The position numbers and the translations under genes were made by a program. A DNA stretch of 7,014 bases from an uncultured Pseudomonadales bacterium (lineage in GTDB: Bacteria; Pseudomonadota; Gammaproteobacteria; Pseudomonadales; Pseudohongiellaceae). The notes beneath the pieces were generated by a model. That model was given only the letters and a program-made list of their open reading frames with translations, was not told where the DNA came from and did not search any database. How positions within the stretch are numbered: the first letter of the stretch is position 1; each line of letters starts with the position of its first letter. The stretch lies in NCBI GenBank assembly GCA_938082955.1, contig CALKDE010000426.1, forward strand, positions 1-7,014, written 5' to 3'. Of this stretch, positions 1 through 5,787 are shown one piece after another.

Positions 1-1
1 T

Positions 2-415
2 ACGGTTCATTGCTGCGAGTTGAAGCCTGGTAAGGGCGCGCAAATTGCTCGTAGCGCAGGTACTTCTTTGCAGTTAGTTGCACGAGAAGGCAACTATGCA
101 ACACTTCGTCTTCGCTCTGGCGAAATGCGCAAGGTGTTGAGCGACTGCCGCGCGACTATGGGGGAAGTGTCTAACTCCGAGCACTCGCTACGCTCACTCG
201 GTAAAGCGGGTGCTAAGCGTTGGAGAGGAGTGAGACCTACTGTTCGTGGTGTTGCTATGAACCCAGTAGATCATCCGCATGGTGGTGGTGAGGGAAGAAC
301 ATCCGGTGGTCGCCACCCAGTTTCACCATGGGGTACGAAGACTAAAGGTTTTAAAACGAGAACTAACAAGCGCACGAATAACATGATTGTTCGCCGCAGA
401 AATTCAAGCCGCTAA
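2..415 (+). CDS. rplB: 50S ribosomal protein L2, C-terminal half (5' end outside window)
   Basis: L2 binds 23S rRNA near the peptidyl-transferase centre and helps subunit association. The frame is open from base 2, and 137 residues are present, about the C-terminal half of the 273-residue E. coli protein. Visible family blocks are KPGKGAQIARSAG, LRLRSGEMRKV, RWRGVRPTVRG and the near-invariant NPVDHPHGGGEG, which contains the histidine region implicated in peptidyl transfer. The end, HPVSPWG followed by a basic IVRRRNSSR tail, is complete and stops with TAA. The first residues read TVHCCELKPGKG; a Cys-Cys pair stands where E. coli has Asn-Val. The TTG at 20 is an internal leucine codon, not a start. 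rpsS follows after 23 nt, as in the S10 operon. Confidence 0.98.
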   Translation, partial: TVHCCELKPGKGAQIARSAGTSLQLVAREGNYATLRLRSGEMRKVLSDCRATMGEVSNSEHSLRSLGKAGAKRWRGVRPTVRGVAMNPVDHPHGGGEGRTSGGRHPVSPWGTKTKGFKTRTNKRTNNMIVRRRNSSR

Positions 416-438
416 GGCTTCAGTAGAGGTATTCACCA

Positions 439-711
439 GTGCCACGTTCGCTAAAAAAAGGTCCATTCATCGATCTTCATCTAATGAAGAAGGTGCAGGT
501 CGCATCAGAGAATAATGATAAGCGCCCAATCAAAACTTGGTCACGACGTTCAATGGTTTCTCCGGACATGATTGGCTTGACCATCGCTGTCCACAATGGG
601 CGCCAGCATGTGCCAGTCTCCATTAATGAAGACATGGTTGGTCATAAGCTAGGTGAGTTCTCTATAACTCGTACTTATCGCGGTCATAACGCCGATAAGA
701 AGGCACGGTAA
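439..711 (+). CDS. rpsS: 30S ribosomal protein S19
   Basis: S19 sits in the head of the small subunit, contacts S13 and takes part in bridges to the large subunit. The 90-residue product (E. coli 92) begins PRSLKKGPFID and carries the signature TIAVHNGRQHVPV and GHKLGEFSITRTYRGH, ending in a short basic ADKKAR. The start is GTG at 439, supported by AGAGGT at 425-430 with 8 nt spacing and by the universal PRSLKKGPF N-terminus; no in-frame ATG fits better. It lies 23 nt after rplB and 13 nt before rplV. Confidence 0.98.
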   Translation: MPRSLKKGPFIDLHLMKKVQVASENNDKRPIKTWSRRSMVSPDMIGLTIAVHNGRQHVPVSINEDMVGHKLGEFSITRTYRGHNADKKAR

Positions 712-713
712 TT

Positions 714-718
714 AGGGG
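714..718 (+). promoter_or_regulatory. Ribosome binding site of rplV, decides between GTG 722 and ATG 725
   Basis: AGGGG lies 6 nt upstream of ATG 725 but only 3 nt upstream of the adjacent in-frame GTG at 722. Normal Shine-Dalgarno spacing therefore supports the ATG. Confidence 0.7.
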
Positions 719-724
719 TCTGTG

Positions 725-1057
725 ATGGAAGTTCAAGCAAGATTAAAAGGTGCACGTCTCTCCGCTCAGAAAGCGCGACTCGTGGCTGATCAAATACGCG
801 GCAAAGCTGTTGAAGAAGCGCTGCTGGTGTTGACTTACAGCCCTAAGAAAGGCGCTGCGATCATCAAGAAAGTATTGAATTCGGCAATAGCCAATGCGGA
901 GCACAACGAAGGTGCTGACGTAGATGAATTGAAGGTATCAACGATTATGGTTGATGAGGGCATGACTATGAAACGCATCATGCCGAGAGCAAAGGGTCGC
1001 GCTGATCGAATTCTCAAGCGTTCTTGTCACATAACAATCACAGTCGCAGATAGCTAG
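725..1057 (+). CDS. rplV: 50S ribosomal protein L22
   Basis: L22 binds 23S rRNA domains and its long beta-hairpin lines the peptide exit tunnel. From ATG 725 the product is 110 residues, the same length as E. coli L22. Seen: RLSAQKARLVADQIRGK at residues 11-27, and the tunnel hairpin around residues 80-95 (MTMKRIMPRAKGRAD). M82-K83-R84 fall at exactly the E. coli positions whose deletion is known to give erythromycin resistance, so the loop is wild type. An in-frame GTG at 722 would place the AGGGG at 714-718 only 3 nt away. ATG 725 gives 6 nt and the expected MEVQAR start, so I chose ATG. Confidence 0.97.
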   Translation: MEVQARLKGARLSAQKARLVADQIRGKAVEEALLVLTYSPKKGAAIIKKVLNSAIANAEHNEGADVDELKVSTIMVDEGMTMKRIMPRAKGRADRILKRSCHITITVADS

Positions 1058-1066
1058 GGGTATCCG

Positions 1067-1747
1067 ATGGGTCAGAAAATACATCCAACTGGAATACGAC
1101 TTGGCATAGTCAAGAAGCACACTTCTGTGTGGTATGCCGAGGGAAAAGAGTACGCAGCTAACTTGCTTGTAGATCTTCAAGTTAGAGATTTTATTAAGAA
1201 GAAGTTGGCGAGTGCGTCCGTTTCTAGAGTAGAGATAGAGCGGCCTGCGAAAACAGCTAAGATTACGATCTTTACTGCTCGACCAGGGATCGTGATTGGC
1301 AAGAAAGGTGAAGACGTAGAATCGCTTCGCAATACATTGACTGCAAAGATGGGCGTGCCCGTGCAGATCAATATCGAAGAAATCCGCAAGCCTGACCTAG
1401 ATGCGCAATTGGTGGCAGACGGTGTCGCTTCCCAGCTAGAGCGTCGTGTGATGTTCCGTCGCGCTATGAAGCGTGCTGTACAAAATGCAATGCGACAGGG
1501 AGCTCAAGGCATTAAGATACAAGTGGGTGGTCGTTTGGGTGGTGCTGAGATTGCACGGTCTGAATGGTACAGAGAAGGTCGCGTACCTTTGCATACACTC
1601 AGAGCGGATATCGATTACGGAACTGCTGAGGCAAGCACTACTTATGGCTTGATCGGCGTAAAAGTTTGGATATTTAAAGGTGAGGTTTTGGACCTGGATG
1701 CGGCAATTGTGCCTACTCCTGCTCCTGCTAAAACCAACCAAGGGTAA
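1067..1747 (+). CDS. rpsC: 30S ribosomal protein S3
   Basis: S3 forms part of the mRNA entry channel in the 30S head with S4 and S5. The product is 226 residues (E. coli 233). It starts with the invariant MGQKIHPTGIRLGI. A KH domain spans about residues 40-105, with the GKKG loop at 78-81. The C-terminal domain has FRRAMKRAVQNAMR. R131, R132 and K135 match E. coli residues linked to ribosomal mRNA helicase activity in number and context. VGGRLGGAEIAR and the WYREGRVPLHTLRADIDYG block follow. The last 12 or so residues form a Pro/Ala-rich end. AGGGG at 1056-1060 overlaps the rplV stop codon, with 6 nt spacing. Confidence 0.98.
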   Translation: MGQKIHPTGIRLGIVKKHTSVWYAEGKEYAANLLVDLQVRDFIKKKLASASVSRVEIERPAKTAKITIFTARPGIVIGKKGEDVESLRNTLTAKMGVPVQINIEEIRKPDLDAQLVADGVASQLERRVMFRRAMKRAVQNAMRQGAQGIKIQVGGRLGGAEIARSEWYREGRVPLHTLRADIDYGTAEASTTYGLIGVKVWIFKGEVLDLDAAIVPTPAPAKTNQG

Positions 1748-1753
1748 AGAGAC

Positions 1754-2167
1754 GTGTTACAACCAAAGCGCACAAAATTTCGCAAGATGATGAAGGGCCG
1801 CAACCGTGGTCTTTCACATAGAGGCAGCAACGTAGATTTTGGTGATTACGGTTTAAAAGCCATATCACGTGGTCGTTTGACTGCACGCCAGATCGAAGCT
1901 GCTCGTCGAGCAATGACTAGACACGTAAAACGTGGCGGAAAAATTTGGATTCGTGTATTTCCAGACAAGCCTATTACACAGAAGCCTCTCGAAGTTAGAC
2001 AGGGTAAAGGTAAGGGTAACGTTGAGTACTGGGTAGCCCAAATTCAGCCAGGAAGAATCATGTTTGAAATGGAAGGTGTTGAGGAAAGCGTGGCTCGCGA
2101 AGCCTTTGATTTGGCAGCTGCCAAATTACCTTTCGAAACAGTCTTCGTAAAGCGGACGGTAATGTAA
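1754..2167 (+). CDS. rplP: 50S ribosomal protein L16
   Basis: L16 organises the A-site region and the elbow contact for tRNA on the large subunit. The product is 137 residues (E. coli 136); one extra residue lies near position 23, in LSHRGSNVDFG. Seen: MLQPKRTKFRK start, RGRLTARQIEAARRAMTR, GKIWIRVFPDKPIT and the KGKGNVEYWVA block. R82 corresponds to E. coli R81, the arginine hydroxylated by the oxygenase RoxA/YcfD. The start is GTG at 1754, 6 nt after rpsC, with AGGG at 1741-1744 (9 nt spacing) inside the rpsC end. Its stop TAA shares one base with the ATG of rpmC, which implies translational coupling. Confidence 0.98.
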   Translation: MLQPKRTKFRKMMKGRNRGLSHRGSNVDFGDYGLKAISRGRLTARQIEAARRAMTRHVKRGGKIWIRVFPDKPITQKPLEVRQGKGKGNVEYWVAQIQPGRIMFEMEGVEESVAREAFDLAAAKLPFETVFVKRTVM

Positions 2168-2364
2168 TGAAAGCCAGTGAGTTAAGAGAAAAATCGGTAG
2201 CGGAATTGCAGACGCAATTACAGGATCTTCATAAAGATCAGTTTAACTACCGTATGCAGAATGGTACTGGTCAGTTGAGCCAGGTTCACTTGATTGGTGC
2301 TGTGCGCAGGGATATTTCCCGCGTAAAAACCATTATCACCGAAAAACAGAGAAGTGGATCATAG
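2167..2364 (+). CDS. rpmC: 50S ribosomal protein L29
   Basis: L29 is a small two-helix protein near the exit of the peptide tunnel, next to L23, where trigger factor and SRP dock. The 65-residue product (E. coli 63) shows MKASELREKS, LQDLHKDQFNYRMQ, and the basic second helix with RRDISRVKTIITEKQ. Its ATG overlaps the rplP stop by one base (TAATG). The upstream Shine-Dalgarno match is poor, so start depends probably on ribosomes finishing rplP. Confidence 0.97.
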   Translation: MKASELREKSVAELQTQLQDLHKDQFNYRMQNGTGQLSQVHLIGAVRRDISRVKTIITEKQRSGS

Positions 2365-2366
2365 AT

Positions 2367-2642
2367 ATGTCGGCTACTGAGAACATAGAGAAAACTGCTC
2401 GTACGACCTCTGGGAAGGTAATCAGCAACAAGATGGACAAGTCCATTGTTGTGCTCGTAGAGCGTCGGGTAACACACCCGGTATACGGAAAGATCATCAA
2501 ACGGTCTACCAAAATTCATGCGCATGATGCGAACAACGAATGTTTGCCCGGCGATGAAGTAACAATCAAAGAAGTGCGCCCTCTGTCCAAGACAAAGTCT
2601 TGGTCCTTGGTGTCAATAGACGAGCGGGCAGCGCAAGTTTAA
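2367..2642 (+). CDS. rpsQ: 30S ribosomal protein S17
   Basis: S17 is an OB-fold protein that binds the 5' domain of 16S rRNA early in assembly. The product is 91 residues against 84 in E. coli; the excess is mostly an N-terminal lead of about 15 residues before SGKVISNKMDKSIVV. Family blocks HPVYGKIIKRSTKIHAHD, NNECLPGDEV and RPLSKTKSW are intact. The start ATG lies 2 nt after the rpmC stop, with only a weak GTGGA upstream. This is the last gene of the S10-operon part; a 55-nt gap follows. Confidence 0.97.
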   Translation: MSATENIEKTARTTSGKVISNKMDKSIVVLVERRVTHPVYGKIIKRSTKIHAHDANNECLPGDEVTIKEVRPLSKTKSWSLVSIDERAAQV

Positions 2643-2662
2643 ATTAGCTTTAGATTAAGAGT

Positions 2663-2684
2663 TTGCATTCGAGAGCGAATGCAA
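2663..2684 (+). promoter_or_regulatory. Perfect 9-bp hairpin just upstream of the rplN ribosome binding site
   Basis: TTGCATTCG at 2663-2671 pairs exactly with CGAATGCAA at 2676-2684 across an AGAG loop. It ends two bases before the GGAG Shine-Dalgarno (2687-2690) of rplN, which is 7 nt from the ATG. No T-run follows, so it is not an intrinsic terminator. Its place at the S10/spc boundary, where E. coli has the spc promoter, suggests a role in mRNA processing or in control of rplN translation; that role is inference. No convincing -35/-10 pair is visible in the gap. Confidence 0.6.
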
Positions 2685-2697
2685 CTGGAGTGAATCG

Positions 2698-3066
2698 ATG
2701 ATTCAAGTGCAGTCTTACTTAGATGTCGCGGACAACAGCGGCGCAAGACGCGTAATGTGTATTAAGGTGTTGGGCGGGTCTCATCGTCGTTACGCTCGCA
2801 TTGGCGACATGATTAAAGTTACCGTAAAGGAAGCGATTCCACGCGGTAAGGTAAAGAAAGGCCAGGTATTGACTGCTTTGGTCGTACGCACCAAGAAAGG
2901 TGTTAGACGTGGTGATGGTTCACAGATTCGTTTTGACGATAACGCGGCGATTTTGTTGAACGCACAAAATGCTCCAATTGGCACTCGTGTTTTTGGTCCG
3001 GTTACGAGAGAGCTGAGAACTGAAAAATTTATGCGAATTATTTCATTGGCGCCAGAAGTACTTTAG
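2698..3066 (+). CDS. rplN: 50S ribosomal protein L14
   Basis: L14 is a beta-barrel protein at the subunit interface, contacting 16S rRNA in an intersubunit bridge and the site used by the silencing factor RsfS. The product has 122 residues (E. coli 123). It is nearly collinear with E. coli: VADNSGARRVMCIKVLGGS, EAIPRGKVKKGQVL, VVRTKKGVRRGDGS, and the C-terminal GTRVFGPVTREL and FMRIISLAPEVL. It is the first gene of the spc part. The start is ATG 2698 behind GGAG at 2687-2690. Confidence 0.99.
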   Translation: MIQVQSYLDVADNSGARRVMCIKVLGGSHRRYARIGDMIKVTVKEAIPRGKVKKGQVLTALVVRTKKGVRRGDGSQIRFDDNAAILLNAQNAPIGTRVFGPVTRELRTEKFMRIISLAPEVL

Positions 3067-3104
3067 GCGTCAAAAGAATAGAGTTAGAGAGGCAAGGGCA
3101 GGAA

Positions 3105-3419
3105 ATGCGCAAACTTAAACGTGATGACGAAGTGATAGTAATCACTGGCAAAGACAAGGGTAAACGCGGAACTATTTCCCGTCTCGTTGGTACTGATCGA
3201 GTAATCGTTCATGGTGTGAATATGGTTAAACGTCACACTAAGCCAAACCCTAACGCAGGCCAGGCTGGTGGAATTGTTGAGAAAGAGGCGGCGCTTAGTA
3301 TTTCGAACGTTGCTATTTTTAATTCTGAGACTAACAAGGCAGACCGCGTTGGTATTCAGGTGCTTGAAGACGGCGATAAGAAGCGCGTCTTTAAGTCAAA
3401 CGGTCAAGACATAGATTAA
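3105..3419 (+). CDS. rplX: 50S ribosomal protein L24
   Basis: L24 is one of the two assembly-initiator proteins of the large subunit and binds the 5' end of 23S rRNA. The product is 104 residues, the same as E. coli. A KOW motif lies at about residues 6-33 (DDEVIVITGKDKGKRGTI), followed by VHGVNMVKRHTKPNP and GGIVEKEA. AAGGG at 3094-3098 is 6 nt from ATG 3105. The 38-nt gap after rplN is purine-rich and shows no stable stem. Confidence 0.98.
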   Translation: MRKLKRDDEVIVITGKDKGKRGTISRLVGTDRVIVHGVNMVKRHTKPNPNAGQAGGIVEKEAALSISNVAIFNSETNKADRVGIQVLEDGDKKRVFKSNGQDID

Positions 3420-3423
3420 TAAC

Positions 3424-3429
3424 GGTAGG
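3424..3429 (+). promoter_or_regulatory. Ribosome binding site of rplE
   Basis: GGTAGG lies 9 nt before ATG 3439 and directly abuts an in-frame TTG at 3430. A TTG start is thus sterically unlikely, and the protein begins MAQFREFYKKEV, like other L5 proteins. Confidence 0.6.
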
Positions 3430-3438
3430 TTGCCAAGC

Positions 3439-4098
3439 ATGGCTCAGTTTAGAGAATTTTATAAGAAAGAAGTAATACCCGTTCTAACCAAAGAATTTGG
3501 TTACGAAAATCCTATGCGCGTGCCTAAGATTACTAAGGTTGTGTTGAACATGGGCGTTGGCGAAGCATTGACAGACAAGAAGGTTCTTGAAAATGCGGCT
3601 AATGATTTAACCCAGATTTGCGGTCAGAAAGTAGTGATTACCAAGGCTCGAAAGTCTGTCGCTGCATTTAAGGTTCGTGAGGGTTGGCCCGTAGGTTGTA
3701 AGGTTACTCTTCGTGGCGAGCGTATGTATGACTTCCTAGAAAGGCTAGTTGGTATTTCGATTCCTCGTATAAGAGATTTCCGTGGTCTGAACCCTAAGTC
3801 TTTCGATGGTCGTGGCAACTATGCTATGGGAGTTACCGAGCAGATTATTTTTCCAGAGATTGACTACGACAAAATCGATACTTTGCGTGGACTGGATATC
3901 GCAATTACTACAACAGCTGAAACTAATGATGAAGGTCGAGCGCTATTAAAGGCGATGGGCTTTCCTTTTAGAGGTTTAACTCCTGCAGCTGATGGACAAA
4001 AATCTGAGGCAGCGCCTGAGGCGCCGGCCATCGATGTGGTAGACGAAACACCTGCAGCGGTAGATGCGCCTGCACCTGATGAAGAAAAGGATTCTTAA
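3439..4098 (+). CDS. rplE: 50S ribosomal protein L5 with an acidic C-terminal extension
   Basis: L5 binds 5S rRNA with L18 and L25 in the central protuberance and contacts S13 and P-site tRNA. Residues 1-178 follow the E. coli protein (179 residues): PMRVPKITKVVLNMGVGEA at 25-43, VITKARKSVAAFKVREG at 66-82, the IRDFRGLNPKSFDGRGNYAMG block at 111-131, and the usual end KAMGFPFR at 171-178. A further 41 residues (179-219) then follow, rich in Ala, Pro, Asp and Glu, ending EEKDS, where most L5 proteins stop. The frame stays open with no sign of a frameshift. The rpsN ribosome binding site (AAGGA, 4087-4091) is inside this tail. I see no E. coli-like S8 hairpin over the start. Confidence 0.97.
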   Translation: MAQFREFYKKEVIPVLTKEFGYENPMRVPKITKVVLNMGVGEALTDKKVLENAANDLTQICGQKVVITKARKSVAAFKVREGWPVGCKVTLRGERMYDFLERLVGISIPRIRDFRGLNPKSFDGRGNYAMGVTEQIIFPEIDYDKIDTLRGLDIAITTTAETNDEGRALLKAMGFPFRGLTPAADGQKSEAAPEAPAIDVVDETPAAVDAPAPDEEKDS

Positions 4099-4100
4099 TA

Positions 4101-4406
4101 ATGGCTAAGACTTCAATGATAGCTAGAGAGCACAAGCGCACTAAGACAGTTGAGAAATTTGCAGCCAAACGTGCTGCTATAAAAGCTGTTCTTAATGATG
4201 CTAATGCTAGTGATGAGGAAAAATGGGAAGCACAGGTTAAGTTGCAGAAACTGCCTCGTGATGCCAGTCCAGTTCGTCAGCGACGAAGATGCCAGATTAC
4301 AGGCCGTCCTCATGGAGTGTATCGTAAGTTTGGTTTGTGCCGTCATAAGCTGCGCGAAGCAGCCATGCGCGGTGATGTGCCTGGTTTAACCAAGGCCAGC
4401 TGGTAG
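4101..4406 (+). CDS. rpsN: 30S ribosomal protein S14, zinc-independent type
   Basis: S14 is a late-assembling protein in the 30S head, next to S3 and S10. The 101-residue length, the MAK start and the PGLTKASW end match the long, zinc-less proteobacterial type rather than the 61-residue zinc type. The shared core is LPRDASPVRQRRRC, then GRPHGVYRKFGL, then REAAMRGD. At the four positions of the zinc ribbon (64, 67, 80, 83) the residues are Cys, Thr, Cys, Lys, so two of four ligands remain and zinc binding is not expected. The start lies 2 nt after rplE; AAGGA at 4087-4091 within the rplE tail gives 9 nt spacing. Confidence 0.98.
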   Translation: MAKTSMIAREHKRTKTVEKFAAKRAAIKAVLNDANASDEEKWEAQVKLQKLPRDASPVRQRRRCQITGRPHGVYRKFGLCRHKLREAAMRGDVPGLTKASW

Positions 4407-4419
4407 TCGGAGAAGAATT

Positions 4420-4815
4420 ATGAGCATGTCAGATCCCATAGCAGATCTTTTAACTCGCATTCGTAATGCGCAGATGGCGAAATTGCCAACCGTTAGTATG
4501 CCCTCTTCTAAGATGAAGGTCGCAATAGCACAAGTTTTACAAGACGAAGGTTATATTGCGAGCTATCAGGTTGATGAAAATGGCGGCAAGCCAATCCTGA
4601 ATATAGATCTGAAGTATTTTCAGGGCAAGCCTGTAATTGAAGAAATTAAGCGAGCTAGCCGACCAGGTTTGCGCAGCTACAAGGGTAAAGAAAATTTACC
4701 AAAGGTTAGAGCCGGTTTGGGCATCTCAATAATGTCTACAAACAAAGGCCTGATGACTGAAACGCAAGCACGCGCGGCCGGAATCGGTGGTGAGGTTCTT
4801 TGTACAGTTTTCTAA
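4420..4815 (+). CDS. rpsH: 30S ribosomal protein S8
   Basis: S8 is a primary binder of 16S rRNA helix 21 and, in E. coli, the translational repressor of the spc operon. The product is 131 residues (E. coli 130). Seen: MSMSDPIADLLTRIRNAQ, MPSSKMKVAIAQVL, LKYFQGKPVIEEIKRASRPGLR and the C-terminal GLGISIMSTNKGLMT with GGEVLCTVF. The RNA-contact loop reads STNKG (106-110) where E. coli has STSKG. ATG 4420 is preferred over the in-frame ATG 4426 because GGAG at 4409-4412 is 7 nt away and E. coli S8 also begins MSM. An unusually long 64-nt gap with a hairpin follows. Confidence 0.98.
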   Translation: MSMSDPIADLLTRIRNAQMAKLPTVSMPSSKMKVAIAQVLQDEGYIASYQVDENGGKPILNIDLKYFQGKPVIEEIKRASRPGLRSYKGKENLPKVRAGLGISIMSTNKGLMTETQARAAGIGGEVLCTVF

Positions 4816-4829
4816 TTGGTGTTGATACT

Positions 4830-4863
4830 CGATCTTGAATCTCGCGAACGAGAGCTAAGATCG
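4830..4863 (+). promoter_or_regulatory. Two-part hairpin in the rpsH-rplF gap
   Basis: The lower stem CGATCTT (4830-4836) pairs with AAGATCG (4857-4863) and can add a G-U pair. An A-A/G-C internal loop separates it from the upper stem TCTCG (4840-4844) with CGAGA (4849-4853), closed by a CGAA loop. No T-run follows, so termination is unlikely. It ends 16 nt before the rplF start and 5 nt before its weak AGAG (4869-4872). The rest of the 64-nt gap shows no promoter I can support. A role in mRNA processing or in feedback control is inference. Confidence 0.6.
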
Positions 4864-4879
4864 TCAATAGAGCAATATT

Positions 4880-5413
4880 ATGTCTAGAGTAGCAAATAGC
4901 CCGGTAGAAATACCGAAAGGCGTAGAAACAAATGTTAGCGATACCGAGATTCTGGTAAAGGGCGGCAAGGGAAACCTGCGCTTGGCACTGCATAATTCTG
5001 TTGCAGTAGCACACGATGGAGAGATTCTTAGTATCTCGGCGAAAGACGGATCGCGCCAGGCAAATGCCATGGCTGGTACTTTTCGGTCATTAATCAATAA
5101 CATGATGCTTGGTGTTAGCCAAGGATTTGTAAAAAAATTGGAGCTACAAGGCGTTGGTTATAGAGCCAAGGCTGAGGGTAATAAACTTAATATCACTGTT
5201 GGATATTCTCACCCGATCAACTATCAGCTCCCTGAAGGGGTATCTGCGGAAACTCCTTCACAAACAGAAATTGTGATCTCTGGTGCTGACAAGCAGTTAG
5301 TAGGTCAAGTCGCTGCGGAAATCAGAGATTTTCGTCCACCCGAACCTTATAAGGGCAAGGGAATTCGCTACGCTGATGAGCGTGTATTTAGAAAAGAAGC
5401 GAAGAAGAAATAG
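4880..5413 (+). CDS. rplF: 50S ribosomal protein L6
   Basis: L6 is a two-domain protein at the base of the L7/L12 stalk, by the sarcin-ricin loop where translation factors bind. The product is 177 residues, the E. coli length. It begins MSRVANSPVEIPKGV; a first domain runs to about residue 80, and the second has LQGVGYRAKAEGNKL and the L6 signature PEPYKGKGIRYADE at 154-167, ending in a lysine-rich tail. The Shine-Dalgarno is weak (AGAG, 7 nt spacing) compared with its neighbours, so translation may lean on the upstream structure or on reinitiation after rpsH. Confidence 0.98.
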   Translation: MSRVANSPVEIPKGVETNVSDTEILVKGGKGNLRLALHNSVAVAHDGEILSISAKDGSRQANAMAGTFRSLINNMMLGVSQGFVKKLELQGVGYRAKAEGNKLNITVGYSHPINYQLPEGVSAETPSQTEIVISGADKQLVGQVAAEIRDFRPPEPYKGKGIRYADERVFRKEAKKK

Positions 5414-5424
5414 GGCACATAGAT

Positions 5425-5775
5425 ATGAACGTTAAAAAAGTAGCTCGTATTAGACGGGCAAAAAGAGCCAGAGCAAAGATTAGTGAACTACGCGTGAACA
5501 GATTGTGCGTATACCGCTCGCCTAGACATATCTATGCGCAGGTAATCTCGGCTTCTGGTGATCAAATTTTGGCCTCTGCATCTACTGTTGAAAAAGATGC
5601 GCGTGGTGGAAAGACTGGCAATGTCGATGCAGCTGGCAAGGTCGGAAAATTAATCGCTGAACGAGCTAAAGCAGCTGGCATTGAGAAAGTTGCTTTTGAT
5701 CGATCAGGTTATGCCTATCACGGTCGCATAAAGGCTCTTGCCGAAGCGGCTCGTGAAGGCGGATTGGAATTTTAA
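5425..5775 (+). CDS. rplR: 50S ribosomal protein L18
   Basis: L18 binds 5S rRNA and, with L5, fixes it in the central protuberance. The product is 116 residues (E. coli 117). The N-terminus is strongly basic and flexible (RIRRAKRARAKI), followed by LCVYRSPRHIYAQVI, the AAGKVGKLIAERAKAAGI helix and FDRSGYAYHGRIKALAEAAREGGLEF at the C-terminus. AGGG at 5412-5415 overlaps the rplF stop and lies 9 nt before the ATG. Confidence 0.98.
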   Translation: MNVKKVARIRRAKRARAKISELRVNRLCVYRSPRHIYAQVISASGDQILASASTVEKDARGGKTGNVDAAGKVGKLIAERAKAAGIEKVAFDRSGYAYHGRIKALAEAAREGGLEF

Positions 5776-5787
5776 GGGTTTTCAACT

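Noticed and set aside
835..1180. Antisense open frames of 60-80 codons opposite rplV and rpsC
   Set aside because: They lie wholly opposite strongly conserved ribosomal genes, have no plausible ribosome binding site and show no recognisable protein.
2605..2662. Possible spc promoter upstream of rplN
   Set aside because: AT-rich TTTAAAT and TAGATT resemble -10 boxes, but no -35 hexamer at proper spacing was found.
4195..4389. Overlapping + strand frame of 64 codons inside rpsN
   Set aside because: It is out of frame within a complete, well-conserved S14 gene and lacks a ribosome binding site.
2670..4855. CGAGAGC shared by the two intergenic hairpins (2670-2676 and 4849-4855)
   Set aside because: It is only 7 bases and lies in the loop of one hairpin and the stem of the other, so a shared binding site is not supported.
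4864..4879. Intrinsic terminator after rpsH
   Set aside because: The hairpin at 4830-4863 is not followed by a run of T, and the operon continues immediately.
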